Shown one piece after another: positions 45,563-55,628 of a DNA stretch of 64,000 nt; position 1 is the first letter of the stretch, and every line of letters starts with the position of its first letter. Source of the stretch: Rhizobiaceae bacterium MnEN-MB40S (lineage in GTDB: Bacteria > Pseudomonadota > Alphaproteobacteria > Rhizobiales > Rhizobiaceae); the NCBI GenBank assembly GCA_024343425.1, contig BRLC01000004.1, forward strand, positions 124,001 through 188,000. The letters run 5' to 3'. The translations under genes were made by a program, and so were the position numbers. The notes under the pieces are model-generated. The model made no database searches, was not told the origin of the DNA, and saw only the letters and a program-made list of their open reading frames with translations.

Positions 45563-47242
45563 TCAAAACAGGCCTTCGATATAGCCCTGCTCGTTCAGGC
45601 GGATATGTTCCGATGACGGCGTGCGAGGCAGCCCTGGCATCGTCATGATGGCCCCGGTTATCACCACGATGAAGCCGGCGCCGGCCGACAGCCTCACCTC
45701 GCGCACCGGAACCGTATGGCCGCTCGGCGCGCCTCTCAGATTGGGATCGGTCGAGAAGGAATATTGCGTTTTGGCCATACAGACCGGCAGCTTGCCGTAA
45801 CCCTGATCCTCCCATTGCTTCAACTGGTCCCGCACCGACTTGTCGGCGATAACTTCGGAAGCGTGGTAGATGTTCTTCGCCACCGTCTCGATCTTCTCGA
45901 ACAGCGACATGTCGTCGGCGTAGAGCGGCGCAAATTGCGACTTGCCGGATTCCGCCAAGGCCACCACCTTGTGGGCCAGATCCTCGATGCCCTTCGATCC
46001 CTCGGCCCAGTGCCGGCACAAAACCGCCTCCGTTCCCAGGGTTTCGACATAGTCCTTTACCGCCTGGATTTCGGCTTCGGTGTCGGAGATGAAGTGGTTG
46101 ATCGCGACGACTACCGGGACGCCGAATTTCTTCACGTTCTGGACGTGGCGACCGAGATTGGCGCACCCTTTTTTTACGGCCTCCACATTCTCCGCGCCAA
46201 GATCCTCCTTCTTGACGCCGCCATTCATTTTCATCGCGCGCACCGTCGCGACGATCACGGCGGCGGCGGGCTTCAGTCCCGCCTTGCGGCACTTGATGTC
46301 GAAGAACTTCTCCGCTCCGAGGTCGGCGCCGAAACCGGCTTCGGTGACGACGTAGTCGCCGAGCTTGAGGGCTGTGGTCGTCGCAACGACGGAATTGCAG
46401 CCATGCGCGATATTGGCGAAGGGACCGCCATGCACGAACGCCGGGTTGTTTTCCAGCGTCTGCACGAGATTGGGCTGCATCGCGTCCTTGAGCAGCACGG
46501 CCATGGCGCCATCGGCCTTGATGTCGCGGCAGAAGACCGGCGTCTTGTCACGGCGATAGCCGATGATGATGTCGCCGAGGCGCCTTTCGAGATCCTTCAG
46601 GTCGGTAGCGAGGCACAGGATCGCCATGACTTCAGAGGCGACTGTGATGTCGAAGCCGGCTTCGCGCGGAAAACCGTTCGCCACGCCGCCGAGCGAACAC
46701 ACGATCTCGCGCAAGGCGCGGTCGTTCATGTCCATGACCCGCCGCCAGGCGACGCGGCGCAGGTCGATGCCGAGTTCATTGCCCCAGTAGATATGATTGT
46801 CGATCATCGCCGACAGAAGATTGTGCGCGGAGGTAATCGCGTGAAAATCGCCGGTGAAATGCAGGTTCATGTCCTCCATCGGAACCACCTGCGCATAGCC
46901 GCCGCCGGCGGCGCCGCCCTTCACCCCGAAGCAGGGGCCAAGCGAAGCCTCGCGGATGCAGATCACCGCTTTCTTGCCTATGCGGTTGAGGCCGTCGCCA
47001 AGACCCACCGTGGTCGTCGTCTTGCCTTCGCCGGCCGGAGTGGGATTGATCGCCGTGACGAGGATCAGCTTGCCGTCGGGCTTGCCCTCAAGCGACTTGA
47101 TGAACTCGGCGGAGACTTTCGCCTTGTCATGCCCGTAGGGCAGCAGGCTGTCGCCCGGAATGCCCAGTTTCTCGCCGATCTCCATGATCGGCTTTTTGGA
47201 AGCGCCGCGCGCGATTTCGATGTCGGACTTGACTTCGGCCAT
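45563..47242 (-). CDS. fhs: Formate-tetrahydrofolate ligase
   Basis: 559 residues, ATG preceded by the strong site GGGAGGAACC. Makes 10-formyl-tetrahydrofolate from formate, ATP and THF. Signatures are the P-loop-like [41 protein letters not shown], and the [22 protein letters not shown] region. The family is variably distributed in alphaproteobacteria, often in strains that use C1 or methylated compounds, which fits with the nearby choline uptake genes only loosely. Single gene; trpL begins shortly downstream. Confidence 0.97.
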   Translation of the reverse strand: MAEVKSDIEIARGASKKPIMEIGEKLGIPGDSLLPYGHDKAKVSAEFIKSLEGKPDGKLILVTAINPTPAGEGKTTTTVGLGDGLNRIGKKAVICIREASLGPCFGVKGGAAGGGYAQVVPMEDMNLHFTGDFHAITSAHNLLSAMIDNHIYWGNELGIDLRRVAWRRVMDMNDRALREIVCSLGGVANGFPREAGFDITVASEVMAILCLATDLKDLERRLGDIIIGYRRDKTPVFCRDIKADGAMAVLLKDAMQPNLVQTLENNPAFVHGGPFANIAHGCNSVVATTTALKLGDYVVTEAGFGADLGAEKFFDIKCRKAGLKPAAAVIVATVRAMKMNGGVKKEDLGAENVEAVKKGCANLGRHVQNVKKFGVPVVVAINHFISDTEAEIQAVKDYVETLGTEAVLCRHWAEGSKGIEDLAHKVVALAESGKSQFAPLYADDMSLFEKIETVAKNIYHASEVIADKSVRDQLKQWEDQGYGKLPVCMAKTQYSFSTDPNLRGAPSGHTVPVREVRLSAGAGFIVVITGAIMTMPGLPRTPSSEHIRLNEQGYIEGLF

Positions 47243-47373
47243 TTAGGTTCCTCCCGATAGACACTGCGGCCTTCCTCAAAGCCGCAGCCCAATTTAGAGC
47301 CCAAAATCCCGAACGCCTACAGGTCCAATAAAGTCGAAAATTGCATTATTCGCGACAAGTGCCCGCATGCGGC

Positions 47374-50300
47374 TCATTCGTCCCCGATCGCAAGAAGGGT
47401 CGCATTGCCGCCGGCCGCCGCCGTGTTGATCGACACCACCTGCTCCTGCGCGAAACGGCTGAGATAATGCGGACCGCCCGCCTTGAAGCCGGTGCCGGAC
47501 AGGCCGGAGCCGCCGAAAGGCTGTGTGCCGACCACGGCGCCGATCGTGTTGCGGTTGATGTAGATATTGCCGGTGTCGAGCGCTGAAACGACCTTGCCCA
47601 CCGTCGCCTCTATGCGGGTGTGCACGCCGAGCGTCAGGCCAAAGCCGGTCGATGCAATGTCCTTCAGAACCTTGTCGAGATCCTTCGATTTCCAGCGCAC
47701 CACATGCAGGACCGGTCCGAAGACCTCCTCCTTCAACGCCGACGCCTTTTCCAGTTCGATGATATGCGGCGCGAAGAAGGTTCCCCCGCCAGGCGCTTCG
47801 CCGGCGTAACGCACCGTTTGCGACTTCTCCATCGCGGCGATGTGATCCGCCAGCATTCGGCGCTGCGTCTCATCAATGATGGGCCCCATGTCGGTCGATG
47901 CAAGTTGCGGATCGCCGATCGACAGCTCCCTCGCCGCGCCTTCGATCATCGCGATCATGGAATCGGCGACGTCGTCCTGAACATAAAGGATCCGCAGCGC
48001 CGAGCAGCGCTGACCGGCGGAACGGAACGCCGACATCACAACGTCGTCCGCCACCTGTTCCGGCAACGCCGTCGCGTCGACGATCATGGCGTTGAGCCCG
48101 CCGGTCTCCGCGATCAGCGGAACGATCGGACCATTCTTGGCGGCGAGGCTGCGGTTGATCGCCCTCGCAGTGTCGGTCGAACCGGTAAAGGCCACGCCGT
48201 CAATTTCCGGATGCGCGGTCAGGGCGGCGCCGACATCCCCGGCCCCCGGTAGATAGATAAGCACGTCTTCCGGCACACCTGCCGCGTGCAGAATGCGAAC
48301 CATCTCGTAGGCGATCAGAGGCGTTTGTTCGGCCGGCTTGGCGATGACCGCATTGCCTGCCGCCAAGGCCGCCGTCACCTGCCCCGCGAAGATCGCGAGC
48401 GGGAAATTCCACGGACTGATACAGGCGAACACGCCCCTGCCGCGCCAGCCGTAGCGGTTTTCCTCGCCCGTGGGTCCGGGCATCACGGTCGACTTGCCGA
48501 ACTGACGCCGCGCCTGGTTCGCATAATAGCGGCAGAAATCCACGGCCTCGCGAACCTCGGCGATTCCGTCGTCCAGCGTCTTGCCGGCTTCACGAGCAAG
48601 CAGGTTCATCATCCGGTCGCGGCTGGCTTCAAGCGCGTCCGCCGCCTTCTCAAGCGCAACAGCGCGTTTTTCAGCCGGAAGGCGCGACCAGGACTCAAAG
48701 CCCTTCCGCGCCGCTTTCATGGCCTGGTCGACCTGTTGTGGATCGGCGAACCGGACGGCGCCCACCTGATCCGACGGATCGGCTGGCGACGTCACAACGG
48801 TTTCCTTGCCCGACGGCTTCAATCCGGGCGCGAGAGGCGCGGCGGCGACAGCTGATCCCGCCTGCTTCATGCCTTCCAGCAAAGCGGAAAGCTGGATGCG
48901 ATGGCCAAACTCGACGCCGGCCGAATTGCGGCGATCGGGATAGATTTCAGACGGCAGGCCGATCTGCGAATGACGCGCGCTTTGCTTGTCGAGTTGCAGC
49001 ATCAGGGCCGGTCGCTTGAGCAGGTCCGATACCGGAATCTTATTGTCGCCGGCGATCGTCACGAAAGAAGAATTTGCCCCGTTTTCGAGAAGTCGCCTGA
49101 CAAGATAGGCCAGCAGATCGCGATAGCCGCCGACCGGGGCGTATATCCGGCATGCAACCGGCGCGCTGTCCTTCAGGACGGCCTTGTAAAGGGCCTCGCC
49201 CATGCCATGCAGGCGCTGAAACTCGAATCCGGAGCGGTCGTCGCCCGCCATTTCCAGAATGGTCGCCACGGTAAGAGCGTTGTGTGTCGCGAACTGCGGA
49301 AAAATGCGCTCTCTTGCATCGAGCAATTGTTTTGCGCATGCCAGATAACAGACGTCGGTGGCCGCCTTGCGCGTAAAGACCGGATAGTCCGCAAGCCCGC
49401 GCTCCTGCGCGCGCTTGATTTCTGTATCCCAATAGGCGCCCTTGACGAGGCGGACCATCATCCGGCGGCCAGTCGAGCGGCAAAGCGCATCGATATGGTC
49501 GATAACCTGCGGCGCCCGCTTCTGATAGGCCTGGATCGCGAGGCCGAACCCGTCCCATCCGTCGAGCGAAGGATCGGAAAACACGGCGTCGATTACGTCG
49601 AGCGATAACTCCAGGCGGTCCGCCTCCTCGGCGTCCACCGTGAAATTGAGCTGGTGCGCGCGCGCCATCTGCGCAAGTTTCAGAAGATCAGGCGCCAGTT
49701 CTTTCATGACCCTGTCGCGATGGGTCGCGAGATAGCGCGGATGCAGCGCGGAGAGTTTGACCGAAATGCCCATTCGGTCCGGCAGTGTTTTCTTGCCGGC
49801 GGCCTTGCCGATCGCTTGAATCGCATCGGCGTAGGACTTGAAATAGCGCTGCGCATCTTCTGCCGTGCGCGCGCCCTCGCCCAGCATGTCGAAGGAGTGA
49901 CGATAGCCGCGCTGCTCGTTCCTGGCCGCGCGCTCCAGGGCGTCCTTGATGGTTTCGCCGAGCACGAAATGATAACCGAGGAACCGCATGGCCTGTTTTG
50001 TCGCCGTGCGCACAGTCGGCATGCCGAGCCGGCGCACGACGCCCTGCATCACCGATTCCGGCGTCTCGCCCGGCCGGATGACGCGCGCCGTCATACCGAG
50101 CGCCCAGGCTGAGGCGGAAACGAACCACGTCTCGCCATGGGGCGTATGCTCGCTCCAGTGCCCTTCCTTCAGCTTGTCCTCGATGAGCTGGTCCTGGGTT
50201 CTTGCGTCAGGCACTCTGAGCAGGGCCTCGGCCAGCACCATCATCGCCAGCCCCTCGGGCGTCGACAGGCCGTATTCCCGCAGGAAATCCTCGATGCCGC

Positions 50301-50478
50301 CAATCGAGCCGGAATTGTCCCTTATGGCGCGGATATACCGTGTAGCCCGTTCATCGATCCGGGCGTTCTGATCGACGTCAAACTGCAACTGCGACGCAAA
50401 ACCCTTGATCAGCGCATCGTCGTCGCCTGCATAGGGAGCGGAAAACCGAAGCCTTTCATCGGAAAACGGGGCGTTCAT
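47374..50478 (-). CDS. putA: Bifunctional proline dehydrogenase/delta-1-pyrroline-5-carboxylate dehydrogenase
   Basis: 1034 residues from ATG 50478 with a perfect AGGAGG six bases upstream; the in-frame start at 50535 is not supported. Oxidises proline to glutamate. The proline dehydrogenase barrel (about 140-460) includes MGISVKLSALHPRY, RLVKGAYWDTEIKRAQ and YAPVGGYRDLLAYLVRRLLENGANSSF; the aldehyde dehydrogenase domain (about 560-1000) has ISPWNFPLAIF, ETGGLNAMIV and catalytic Cys in SAGQRCSALR. There is no N-terminal ribbon-helix-helix, so it does not regulate itself like E. coli PutA, and no putR is adjacent. An 18-base palindrome lies upstream. Confidence 0.97.
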   Translation of the reverse strand: MNAPFSDERLRFSAPYAGDDDALIKGFASQLQFDVDQNARIDERATRYIRAIRDNSGSIGGIEDFLREYGLSTPEGLAMMVLAEALLRVPDARTQDQLIEDKLKEGHWSEHTPHGETWFVSASAWALGMTARVIRPGETPESVMQGVVRRLGMPTVRTATKQAMRFLGYHFVLGETIKDALERAARNEQRGYRHSFDMLGEGARTAEDAQRYFKSYADAIQAIGKAAGKKTLPDRMGISVKLSALHPRYLATHRDRVMKELAPDLLKLAQMARAHQLNFTVDAEEADRLELSLDVIDAVFSDPSLDGWDGFGLAIQAYQKRAPQVIDHIDALCRSTGRRMMVRLVKGAYWDTEIKRAQERGLADYPVFTRKAATDVCYLACAKQLLDARERIFPQFATHNALTVATILEMAGDDRSGFEFQRLHGMGEALYKAVLKDSAPVACRIYAPVGGYRDLLAYLVRRLLENGANSSFVTIAGDNKIPVSDLLKRPALMLQLDKQSARHSQIGLPSEIYPDRRNSAGVEFGHRIQLSALLEGMKQAGSAVAAAPLAPGLKPSGKETVVTSPADPSDQVGAVRFADPQQVDQAMKAARKGFESWSRLPAEKRAVALEKAADALEASRDRMMNLLAREAGKTLDDGIAEVREAVDFCRYYANQARRQFGKSTVMPGPTGEENRYGWRGRGVFACISPWNFPLAIFAGQVTAALAAGNAVIAKPAEQTPLIAYEMVRILHAAGVPEDVLIYLPGAGDVGAALTAHPEIDGVAFTGSTDTARAINRSLAAKNGPIVPLIAETGGLNAMIVDATALPEQVADDVVMSAFRSAGQRCSALRILYVQDDVADSMIAMIEGAARELSIGDPQLASTDMGPIIDETQRRMLADHIAAMEKSQTVRYAGEAPGGGTFFAPHIIELEKASALKEEVFGPVLHVVRWKSKDLDKVLKDIASTGFGLTLGVHTRIEATVGKVVSALDTGNIYINRNTIGAVVGTQPFGGSGLSGTGFKAGGPHYLSRFAQEQVVSINTAAAGGNATLLAIGDE

Positions 50479-50554
50479 GGCGACCTCCTGTGATATCTGC
50501 GATGATACGACGATTTCTCCGCAAATAATCTCCAATTATTGTAGTATATTTCGT

Positions 50555-50572
50555 ATTTTCTCCTAAGAAAAT
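50555..50572. promoter_or_regulatory. Palindrome upstream of putA
   Basis: ATTTTCT and AGAAAAT flank CCTA (7+4+7) about 80 bases upstream of the putA start in an AT-rich stretch. Position and symmetry suggest an Lrp/PutR-type operator, but AT-rich DNA gives such repeats by chance more often. Confidence 0.35.
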
Positions 50573-50629
50573 GAACTAATATAGGGAACTTTAAAGGACG
50601 CTTCCTGAGATCACGCCCACTTCGCCATT

Positions 50630-50660
50630 TTGACAAAGTTTGGCAAATTATGTCATAATT
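50630..50660 (+). promoter_or_regulatory. parDE promoter and overlapping operator
   Basis: TTGACA (50630-50635) with a -10 at 50653-50659 (TCATAAT, spacing 17-18) forms a consensus-like promoter. The palindrome AATTATG-T-CATAATT (50646-50660) covers the -10, the usual place for autorepression by an antitoxin or antitoxin-toxin complex. Confidence 0.7.
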
Positions 50661-50684
50661 CATAGCAAAGCGAGGTTACATCCA

Positions 50685-50945
50685 ATGGCAACCATGAATG
50701 TTTCACTGCCAGATCCCATGAAAGAATGGGTTGAAACGCAGCTTCAAACTGGCCGCTACAGCAATGCCAGCGACTACGTGCGTGATCTGATCCGACATGA
50801 TCAGGAACGCAACAACAAGATCGCCGAGATGCAGCGACTGGTCGATGAAGGTCTTGAGAGTGGCGTATCTACGCGCAATATGAAGGAAATTCTGGAGCTT
50901 GCCCGCGACAAGGCGGGAGTCAGCGCCAAAGGCAATGACCTATAG
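50685..50945 (+). CDS. parD: ParD-family antitoxin (ribbon-helix-helix)
   Basis: 86 residues from ATG 50685 (GCGAGG upstream; the open frame extends to 50640 but lacks a start signal). MNVSLPDPMKEWVETQL followed by YSNASDYVRDLIRHDQE is the CopG/ParD ribbon-helix-helix DNA-binding domain; the C-terminal part is the toxin-neutralising segment. It overlaps parE by 11 bases and shares its promoter. Binding to the palindrome at 50646-50660 is expected from family behaviour. Confidence 0.9.
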   Translation: MATMNVSLPDPMKEWVETQLQTGRYSNASDYVRDLIRHDQERNNKIAEMQRLVDEGLESGVSTRNMKEILELARDKAGVSAKGNDL

Positions 50946-51234
50946 GCTGACCCGCAAGGCCGAGGAAGATTTCGTCAACATATATGTCCAGGGAGCACAC
51001 AGCTTCGGAATAGACCAGGCAGAATCATACCACCACGAGCTTGTGCGCACCTTCGAAATTCTGGCCGATAATCCCTTCATGGCGCGAGAACGTTTGGAAC
51101 TTTCTCCTGCTGGCATAAGGGTTCATCCGCACGGCTCTCATTTCATTATCTATCGGATTGAAGAGAACCGGCGGATCTTGATCATCCGCATTCGCCATGC
51201 CCGAGAAGACTGGATCAATGATCCACGAGGTTAA
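50935..51234 (+). CDS. parE: ParE/RelE-family toxin
   Basis: 99 residues from ATG 50935, within the end of parD; an upstream in-frame GTG/ATG start at 50899 is not needed. MTYRLTRKAEEDFVNIYVQG and the C-terminal FIIYRIEENRRILIIRIRHAREDW are characteristic of ParE toxins, which poison DNA gyrase. The cassette sits between putA and the DUF2333 operon in a local AT-rich patch, as expected for a mobile accessory module. Confidence 0.92.
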   Translation: MTYRLTRKAEEDFVNIYVQGAHSFGIDQAESYHHELVRTFEILADNPFMARERLELSPAGIRVHPHGSHFIIYRIEENRRILIIRIRHAREDWINDPRG

Positions 51235-51285
51235 TCAGGCAAATCGAATAATGTGCATTGGCGCAGTGATCTGAGAAACCGGCTA

Positions 51286-52410
51286 CTACCGATCCAGGAT
51301 CGAGCGAAGCTCGACCAGATTCGAGCGGACCCGCAGCAGATAAAACCCGACTGTCGTCAGATGCGACGGCATGATCCAGCCGTCCTCACGCCCATTGGAG
51401 ACGATGACCGGGTCAAGCTCCAGCGTAGCGCGGAGCTGCTCTTCCATGGTGTCCCAGACGTCGGTCAATTGCCGCGAATCAATAATGTCGGCGAAATCCG
51501 CATGTGCGGCCTTCAGGATCCCGTAATAGGCGTAAAGCTGCCCGTAGGCGTACCAGAACTGGTTGTCCGCATGGGTGTCGAACCATCCGGCGTTCGAGGC
51601 GTCCGACCGGTCGCGCAACGCAGCCGACGTCGACCCGATGTCGCTGGCGATGCGATCCAGAAAGCGGATCAGATTGTCGGCGCGCACATCGAAGACAGCG
51701 TTGCAGTTTTCCAGTCGGTCGTTGAACTTGAGCAGCCGGTCGCGACCTTCTCTATAGGCGTCCGGCGTCGGCAGAATTGGCGATGGCGGCGACAGGGTGA
51801 AATACCACGTGTACTCGTCATATTGCAGACGGCCCCTTGCGCGCGACAGATCCTCATCGGCCGCGGAGGTTCCGCGTACTCGGCCAAGCGCGTCGACGAG
51901 TTCAATCGCCGTGCGCTGCACGGCCTGCTGTGCGCCGCGCTGGAATGACGCCTTGTTGTCGAGGAACGGCGTCGCGTCCCAGTCGATCCCGAAGAAACCA
52001 AGCTTGTAGAGCACCATCGACGACATCCAGCGATTCTGGTTGACGTTGAAATCGATCAGTTCGGCAAGCGCGTCAACGATGGCGGATCGGTTGCAGGTGC
52101 GCGTGGTCTGTGAGCTGTTTTCAATCGATGTTTGCTCGCCGGCCCCGGTCTCCAGGCGGTCCTGGTCGAATTTCGCGACGTAATCGGGATCGAAATTCCT
52201 GATCCAGAGCGCGTTCCAGAAAAACAGTCCGTAGAGCACGAGCAGACCGAGCACCAAAACCCCGATCACGGCTCGCAAGATGAATCCCCTGCGGCGATAC
52301 CACCGTCCAAGCAGCAGAAAAGGCCAGAGGATCCAGGCGATCAACAGGCCGATCCCATGTCCGATCCAGTGAAAGATGCGCTCGAAAAAGGCGATGATCG
52401 GGTCCAGCAT
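51286..52410 (-). CDS. DUF2333-family membrane protein (operon gene 5)
   Basis: 374 residues. Two hydrophobic stretches near the N-terminus (about 15-35 and 45-66) insert it in the membrane; the remainder is helical and predicted periplasmic, with CNRSAIVDALAELIDFNVNQNRW and YGQLYAYYGILKAAHADF among the better conserved parts. It matches what I recall of DUF2333, an alphaproteobacterial/gammaproteobacterial family of unknown role. It is the last gene of the five-gene operon and four bases after the preceding gene. It could anchor the complex to the inner membrane. Confidence 0.8.
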   Translation of the reverse strand: MLDPIIAFFERIFHWIGHGIGLLIAWILWPFLLLGRWYRRRGFILRAVIGVLVLGLLVLYGLFFWNALWIRNFDPDYVAKFDQDRLETGAGEQTSIENSSQTTRTCNRSAIVDALAELIDFNVNQNRWMSSMVLYKLGFFGIDWDATPFLDNKASFQRGAQQAVQRTAIELVDALGRVRGTSAADEDLSRARGRLQYDEYTWYFTLSPPSPILPTPDAYREGRDRLLKFNDRLENCNAVFDVRADNLIRFLDRIASDIGSTSAALRDRSDASNAGWFDTHADNQFWYAYGQLYAYYGILKAAHADFADIIDSRQLTDVWDTMEEQLRATLELDPVIVSNGREDGWIMPSHLTTVGFYLLRVRSNLVELRSILDR

Positions 52411-52414
52411 GGTC

Positions 52415-53704
52415 TCAGTCCTCGTCTAGTCCGTAAAGGCGTTGGCGAAAGGCGCGCTTGTCCTGGAGATAGGTACGCGTGAGTGTTGCCACAACATGGG
52501 CGCGAAAGCCATCGCTGTAGTCCTCGTAAAGATCATAGAAGCCAGGCTTGTCGAAGATGAAACGGGAGACGAAATCGGACGCCGCCATCAGGCTGATAAG
52601 CTGGTTCGTCAGCCAGCGATCCGGATGCGACGGGTCTGCTCGGATCAGCAGGAATCGCAAGGAGGCCAGCATTTCGCTGACGTCGACATCGCCGCCATTG
52701 TCCAGCCGTCTCGAAACGTCCCGAAGAAAGGAGAGCTCGCTGTCCTGCGCGACGAGATCGGCGTGACGAAGGCTCCAGTTGCGCAGCCACTGGCCATCCG
52801 CCCCGGAAAGATCGATATCCGGCTGCGTCCGGTTGACAAGCGCCCAAAGCGCCATTTCGATGCGGTGATCAAGGAAGCCGGAGGATTTCAGCCAGCCCGC
52901 ATCCGTTGTCTCGATGCGCCCGCTCTGCTCCAGAAACCGGTAAATCCTTTCATGATCCTCCAGTGGCAGATAGCTGACCTGCCAGGGTCTGGAACGGCGG
53001 AAACCGGGAGCTGCGGGGTCGCATATGACCGTCAGATCGCGATCGTCGGCGAATACGAACAGACCGCCGAAATGGCTCGTCCAGTAGGCGTCCTGCCGGA
53101 ACACCAGCTTGTCGGGCACGAGGTCGTTCTGGCGGATGTCGCCCGTGTGCCGGACAAGCTCCACCATGCGCTCGATCATGGCGTCGTTGCGCCATGCGTT
53201 CGGCGACGTCAGCAGCCGGTCCGCCAGTTCACGCAGCTCCTCCGATTTCGCCAGGGTCCGGTCGGCCGCCTGCACATGAAATGTCACTTCGTTGATCGAA
53301 AGCAGGTCCTCGATTTCCCGCACGTGGGACACATGTTCCTCGATCTCGCCGTAAAGCGCGTCGCGGATCGTCACTGCGTGGATCGCCCGTCGATTGGCCT
53401 GGAAAAACTGGTGCATCAGGGACGCCGTGTTGGAAAAACTCGTATGAATGACAGGCAGGCTTTCCTGAAACGGCGACAGGATGATGAAGCGGCGATTGAT
53501 CCGGTTCGGATCCAGATAATCCCTGTCGCCGAGCTCCATGGCGATCTGCGGCGAAAAGCCGGTCATATCGATATCGAATGCTTCAAGTTGCGTCGGCGGC
53601 AGGCCGAAAGCAGTCATCGCGCGATTGTAACGCTCGATGAGGTGCGGCTCGGAGACTTCCATCAGCCGGCCATAGATCAGCTTGCTTTCGAGAAGACGTT
53701 CCAT
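52415..53704 (-). CDS. Conserved protein of unknown function (operon gene 4)
   Basis: 429 residues with no signal peptide or clear membrane helix. Recurrent blocks include FDIDMTGFSPQIAMELGD, RRFIILSPFQESLPVIHTSFSNT, LFVFADDRDLTVICDP and FIFDKPGFYDLYEDYSDGFR. It resembles a family I believe is listed as DUF6638, but I am not certain. It sits seven bases after the AAA ATPase gene and four before the DUF2333 gene, and its presence with them suggests a cytosolic subunit of the same complex. Confidence 0.7.
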   Translation of the reverse strand: MERLLESKLIYGRLMEVSEPHLIERYNRAMTAFGLPPTQLEAFDIDMTGFSPQIAMELGDRDYLDPNRINRRFIILSPFQESLPVIHTSFSNTASLMHQFFQANRRAIHAVTIRDALYGEIEEHVSHVREIEDLLSINEVTFHVQAADRTLAKSEELRELADRLLTSPNAWRNDAMIERMVELVRHTGDIRQNDLVPDKLVFRQDAYWTSHFGGLFVFADDRDLTVICDPAAPGFRRSRPWQVSYLPLEDHERIYRFLEQSGRIETTDAGWLKSSGFLDHRIEMALWALVNRTQPDIDLSGADGQWLRNWSLRHADLVAQDSELSFLRDVSRRLDNGGDVDVSEMLASLRFLLIRADPSHPDRWLTNQLISLMAASDFVSRFIFDKPGFYDLYEDYSDGFRAHVVATLTRTYLQDKRAFRQRLYGLDED

Positions 53705-53711
53705 GGCGAAA

Positions 53712-55628
53712 TCAGGCCTGCCAGCGTCCGTCGCGTTTCATGTCCTCGATCTCGCGAGCGGCCTTTTCGCGTTGCCGCTCACGACGAACGATCTCCTGCA
53801 CGGCGGCGTCGTCTGACTTGTCGGTGTATCGAAACTCGGAATCGGCGTAGCGGTTGATCTCCTGCAGAACCATGTCGATCGTGAAAGGGCCGCGCAGATC
53901 CTCGATCATCGCTTTCTTGTCGTCGTAAGTCTTGTGCATGAAAGCTTCGGGCGTCTCGAACCATTCATCCGGCAGGTCGATATCCATCGCCCGCAGCTTG
54001 ATCGCATCGGTGATGTTCTTGATGGCGCGTCCTGTAAAGCGCGGCTCGGCCCGCTTGATCCGGTAGAGGTATTCACCGATATCAGCCATCGTCCGAGGTT
54101 CGCCCCTTTCCTTTGCAAAGGCGTCCCACACGGCGACGAGCCCGTCTTCTTTGGGCCGCTCATGCCCCTCGTATGACGCGGCCACCGCCCGGTTGATTTC
54201 CTGCCCGGCGAACAGCGAATGCGACCCGAGCGGAATGTCGTGGTTCTTGCCGGCAAGCAGCACGAAGATATCGATATAGTCGTCCCTGCTCTGCGGTCCG
54301 TCGACCAGCCAGCGGGCGCCGGCGCGCTGGCGAAGCGCATCGTCCACATTCTCCGGATAGTTGGAGAACATGCCGAAGCAGCAATTCCCGCGCACCACGG
54401 TGGAGGCCCCGGCGAAGCTTTCCATCAAAACCGCGGTCACCTCGTGCTGACCGGCGGAAGCGCGATCGTCCGAACGTCTGGCCGCCACCTGGTCGATGTC
54501 GTCGATCGTGCCGAACCCGATCGCCCGCGGATTGACGACATTGTTGACGAACTCCTTGCAGTTCTGGCCGGACTTGCCCTGATAGGAGGAAATCTGGTCG
54601 ACGCCGAAATTCTCGTAGTGAAAATTGTAGCCGGCAATCCGGCAATAATCGTTGATCAACCCCGCGATCATCTGGATCAGGATCGTCTTGCCGGTGCCCG
54701 GCATTCCGTCGCCGATGAAGGTGAAAAGAAAGCCGCCAAGCTCGACGAAGGGGTTCATCTGCCTGTCGAAGTCGTAGGCGACCAGCATCTTGGCGAGCTT
54801 CATCGCCTGATACTTGGCGATGTGGTTGCCGATGATCTCGTTCGGCTTCTTGAAGCTCATGACAAGGGGCTTGCGTTTTTCGCCGGGCGCCACCTCGAAG
54901 CCGTTGAGCGTGAAATCATCCTTCTCGATCCGGATATGCGCCTCGGCGAATCCGGCGAGCCCAGTGAAGCGCGCACGCCGTTGAAGGAGGCCTTCGATCG
55001 CCGTGCGGGCAAAGGCCTTGGCGCGCGCGATCAGGGCAATCTCGTCCGGGCTGCCGCTAATCGCCATGTCGAGGCCCGCAAGCAAGGATTTCAGCGCGTC
55101 CTGCGGGGTGTCGAATTCGAAGGCGGGCTCTTTCGGGTCGGCGACCGGCTCCACCTCGCCGTCGAGCAACTGGCTGAGATAGGCGGCGAAAGTGAACGCC
55201 GCCACATAGGAAGACGCTGAAAGGAGCGCCTTGAATCGGATCGCGTCGTCGCCGGAGAGCGGCGACGCCCGGTTGCGCGATTTCAGGCTCTCGAGGTCGC
55301 TCTGCTTTGCAAAGTCATCGGCGATCGCCAGCGCGATCGCAAGCCCGCGCCGGGCGCGATACAGAAGCGCGTGTTTCGGGATCGACAGCATTTCATCGAC
55401 CGGCGGAACCTCGGCAACGGTCTTGCTGAACTCCACCTGCCTGGTTCTCCGCGCCGAACCGGTGGACACGGTTGAAACGAACCGCCTGCCGGTCCCCGCC
55501 AGCGCTGTGTTCGACCGTCCGTCGTCGTGCTCCAGGATAACGGTCCTGGTCACCATCGACTGTGCAGTCGGGATATGCGTCTCGATATCGTCTTCGTGAA
55601 TGGTCGTCAGACCTGCATTGCGGCTCAT
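53712..55628 (-). CDS. AAA+ ATPase (operon gene 3)
   Basis: 638 residues. Walker A is GDGMPGTGKT at about 306-315, Walker B GFGTIDDID at about 371-379, with Arg-finger-like ALRQRAGARWLVDGP beyond and a C-terminal helical region that could be the lid. The N-terminal 300 residues are unlike other AAA proteins I know and include an acidic linker and a charged helix. ATG overlaps the stop of gene 2 by four bases. It probably powers the remodelling or disassembly of the operon's coiled-coil or membrane partner, but this is inference. Confidence 0.82.
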   Translation of the reverse strand: MSRNAGLTTIHEDDIETHIPTAQSMVTRTVILEHDDGRSNTALAGTGRRFVSTVSTGSARRTRQVEFSKTVAEVPPVDEMLSIPKHALLYRARRGLAIALAIADDFAKQSDLESLKSRNRASPLSGDDAIRFKALLSASSYVAAFTFAAYLSQLLDGEVEPVADPKEPAFEFDTPQDALKSLLAGLDMAISGSPDEIALIARAKAFARTAIEGLLQRRARFTGLAGFAEAHIRIEKDDFTLNGFEVAPGEKRKPLVMSFKKPNEIIGNHIAKYQAMKLAKMLVAYDFDRQMNPFVELGGFLFTFIGDGMPGTGKTILIQMIAGLINDYCRIAGYNFHYENFGVDQISSYQGKSGQNCKEFVNNVVNPRAIGFGTIDDIDQVAARRSDDRASAGQHEVTAVLMESFAGASTVVRGNCCFGMFSNYPENVDDALRQRAGARWLVDGPQSRDDYIDIFVLLAGKNHDIPLGSHSLFAGQEINRAVAASYEGHERPKEDGLVAVWDAFAKERGEPRTMADIGEYLYRIKRAEPRFTGRAIKNITDAIKLRAMDIDLPDEWFETPEAFMHKTYDDKKAMIEDLRGPFTIDMVLQEINRYADSEFRYTDKSDDAAVQEIVRRERQREKAAREIEDMKRDGRWQA

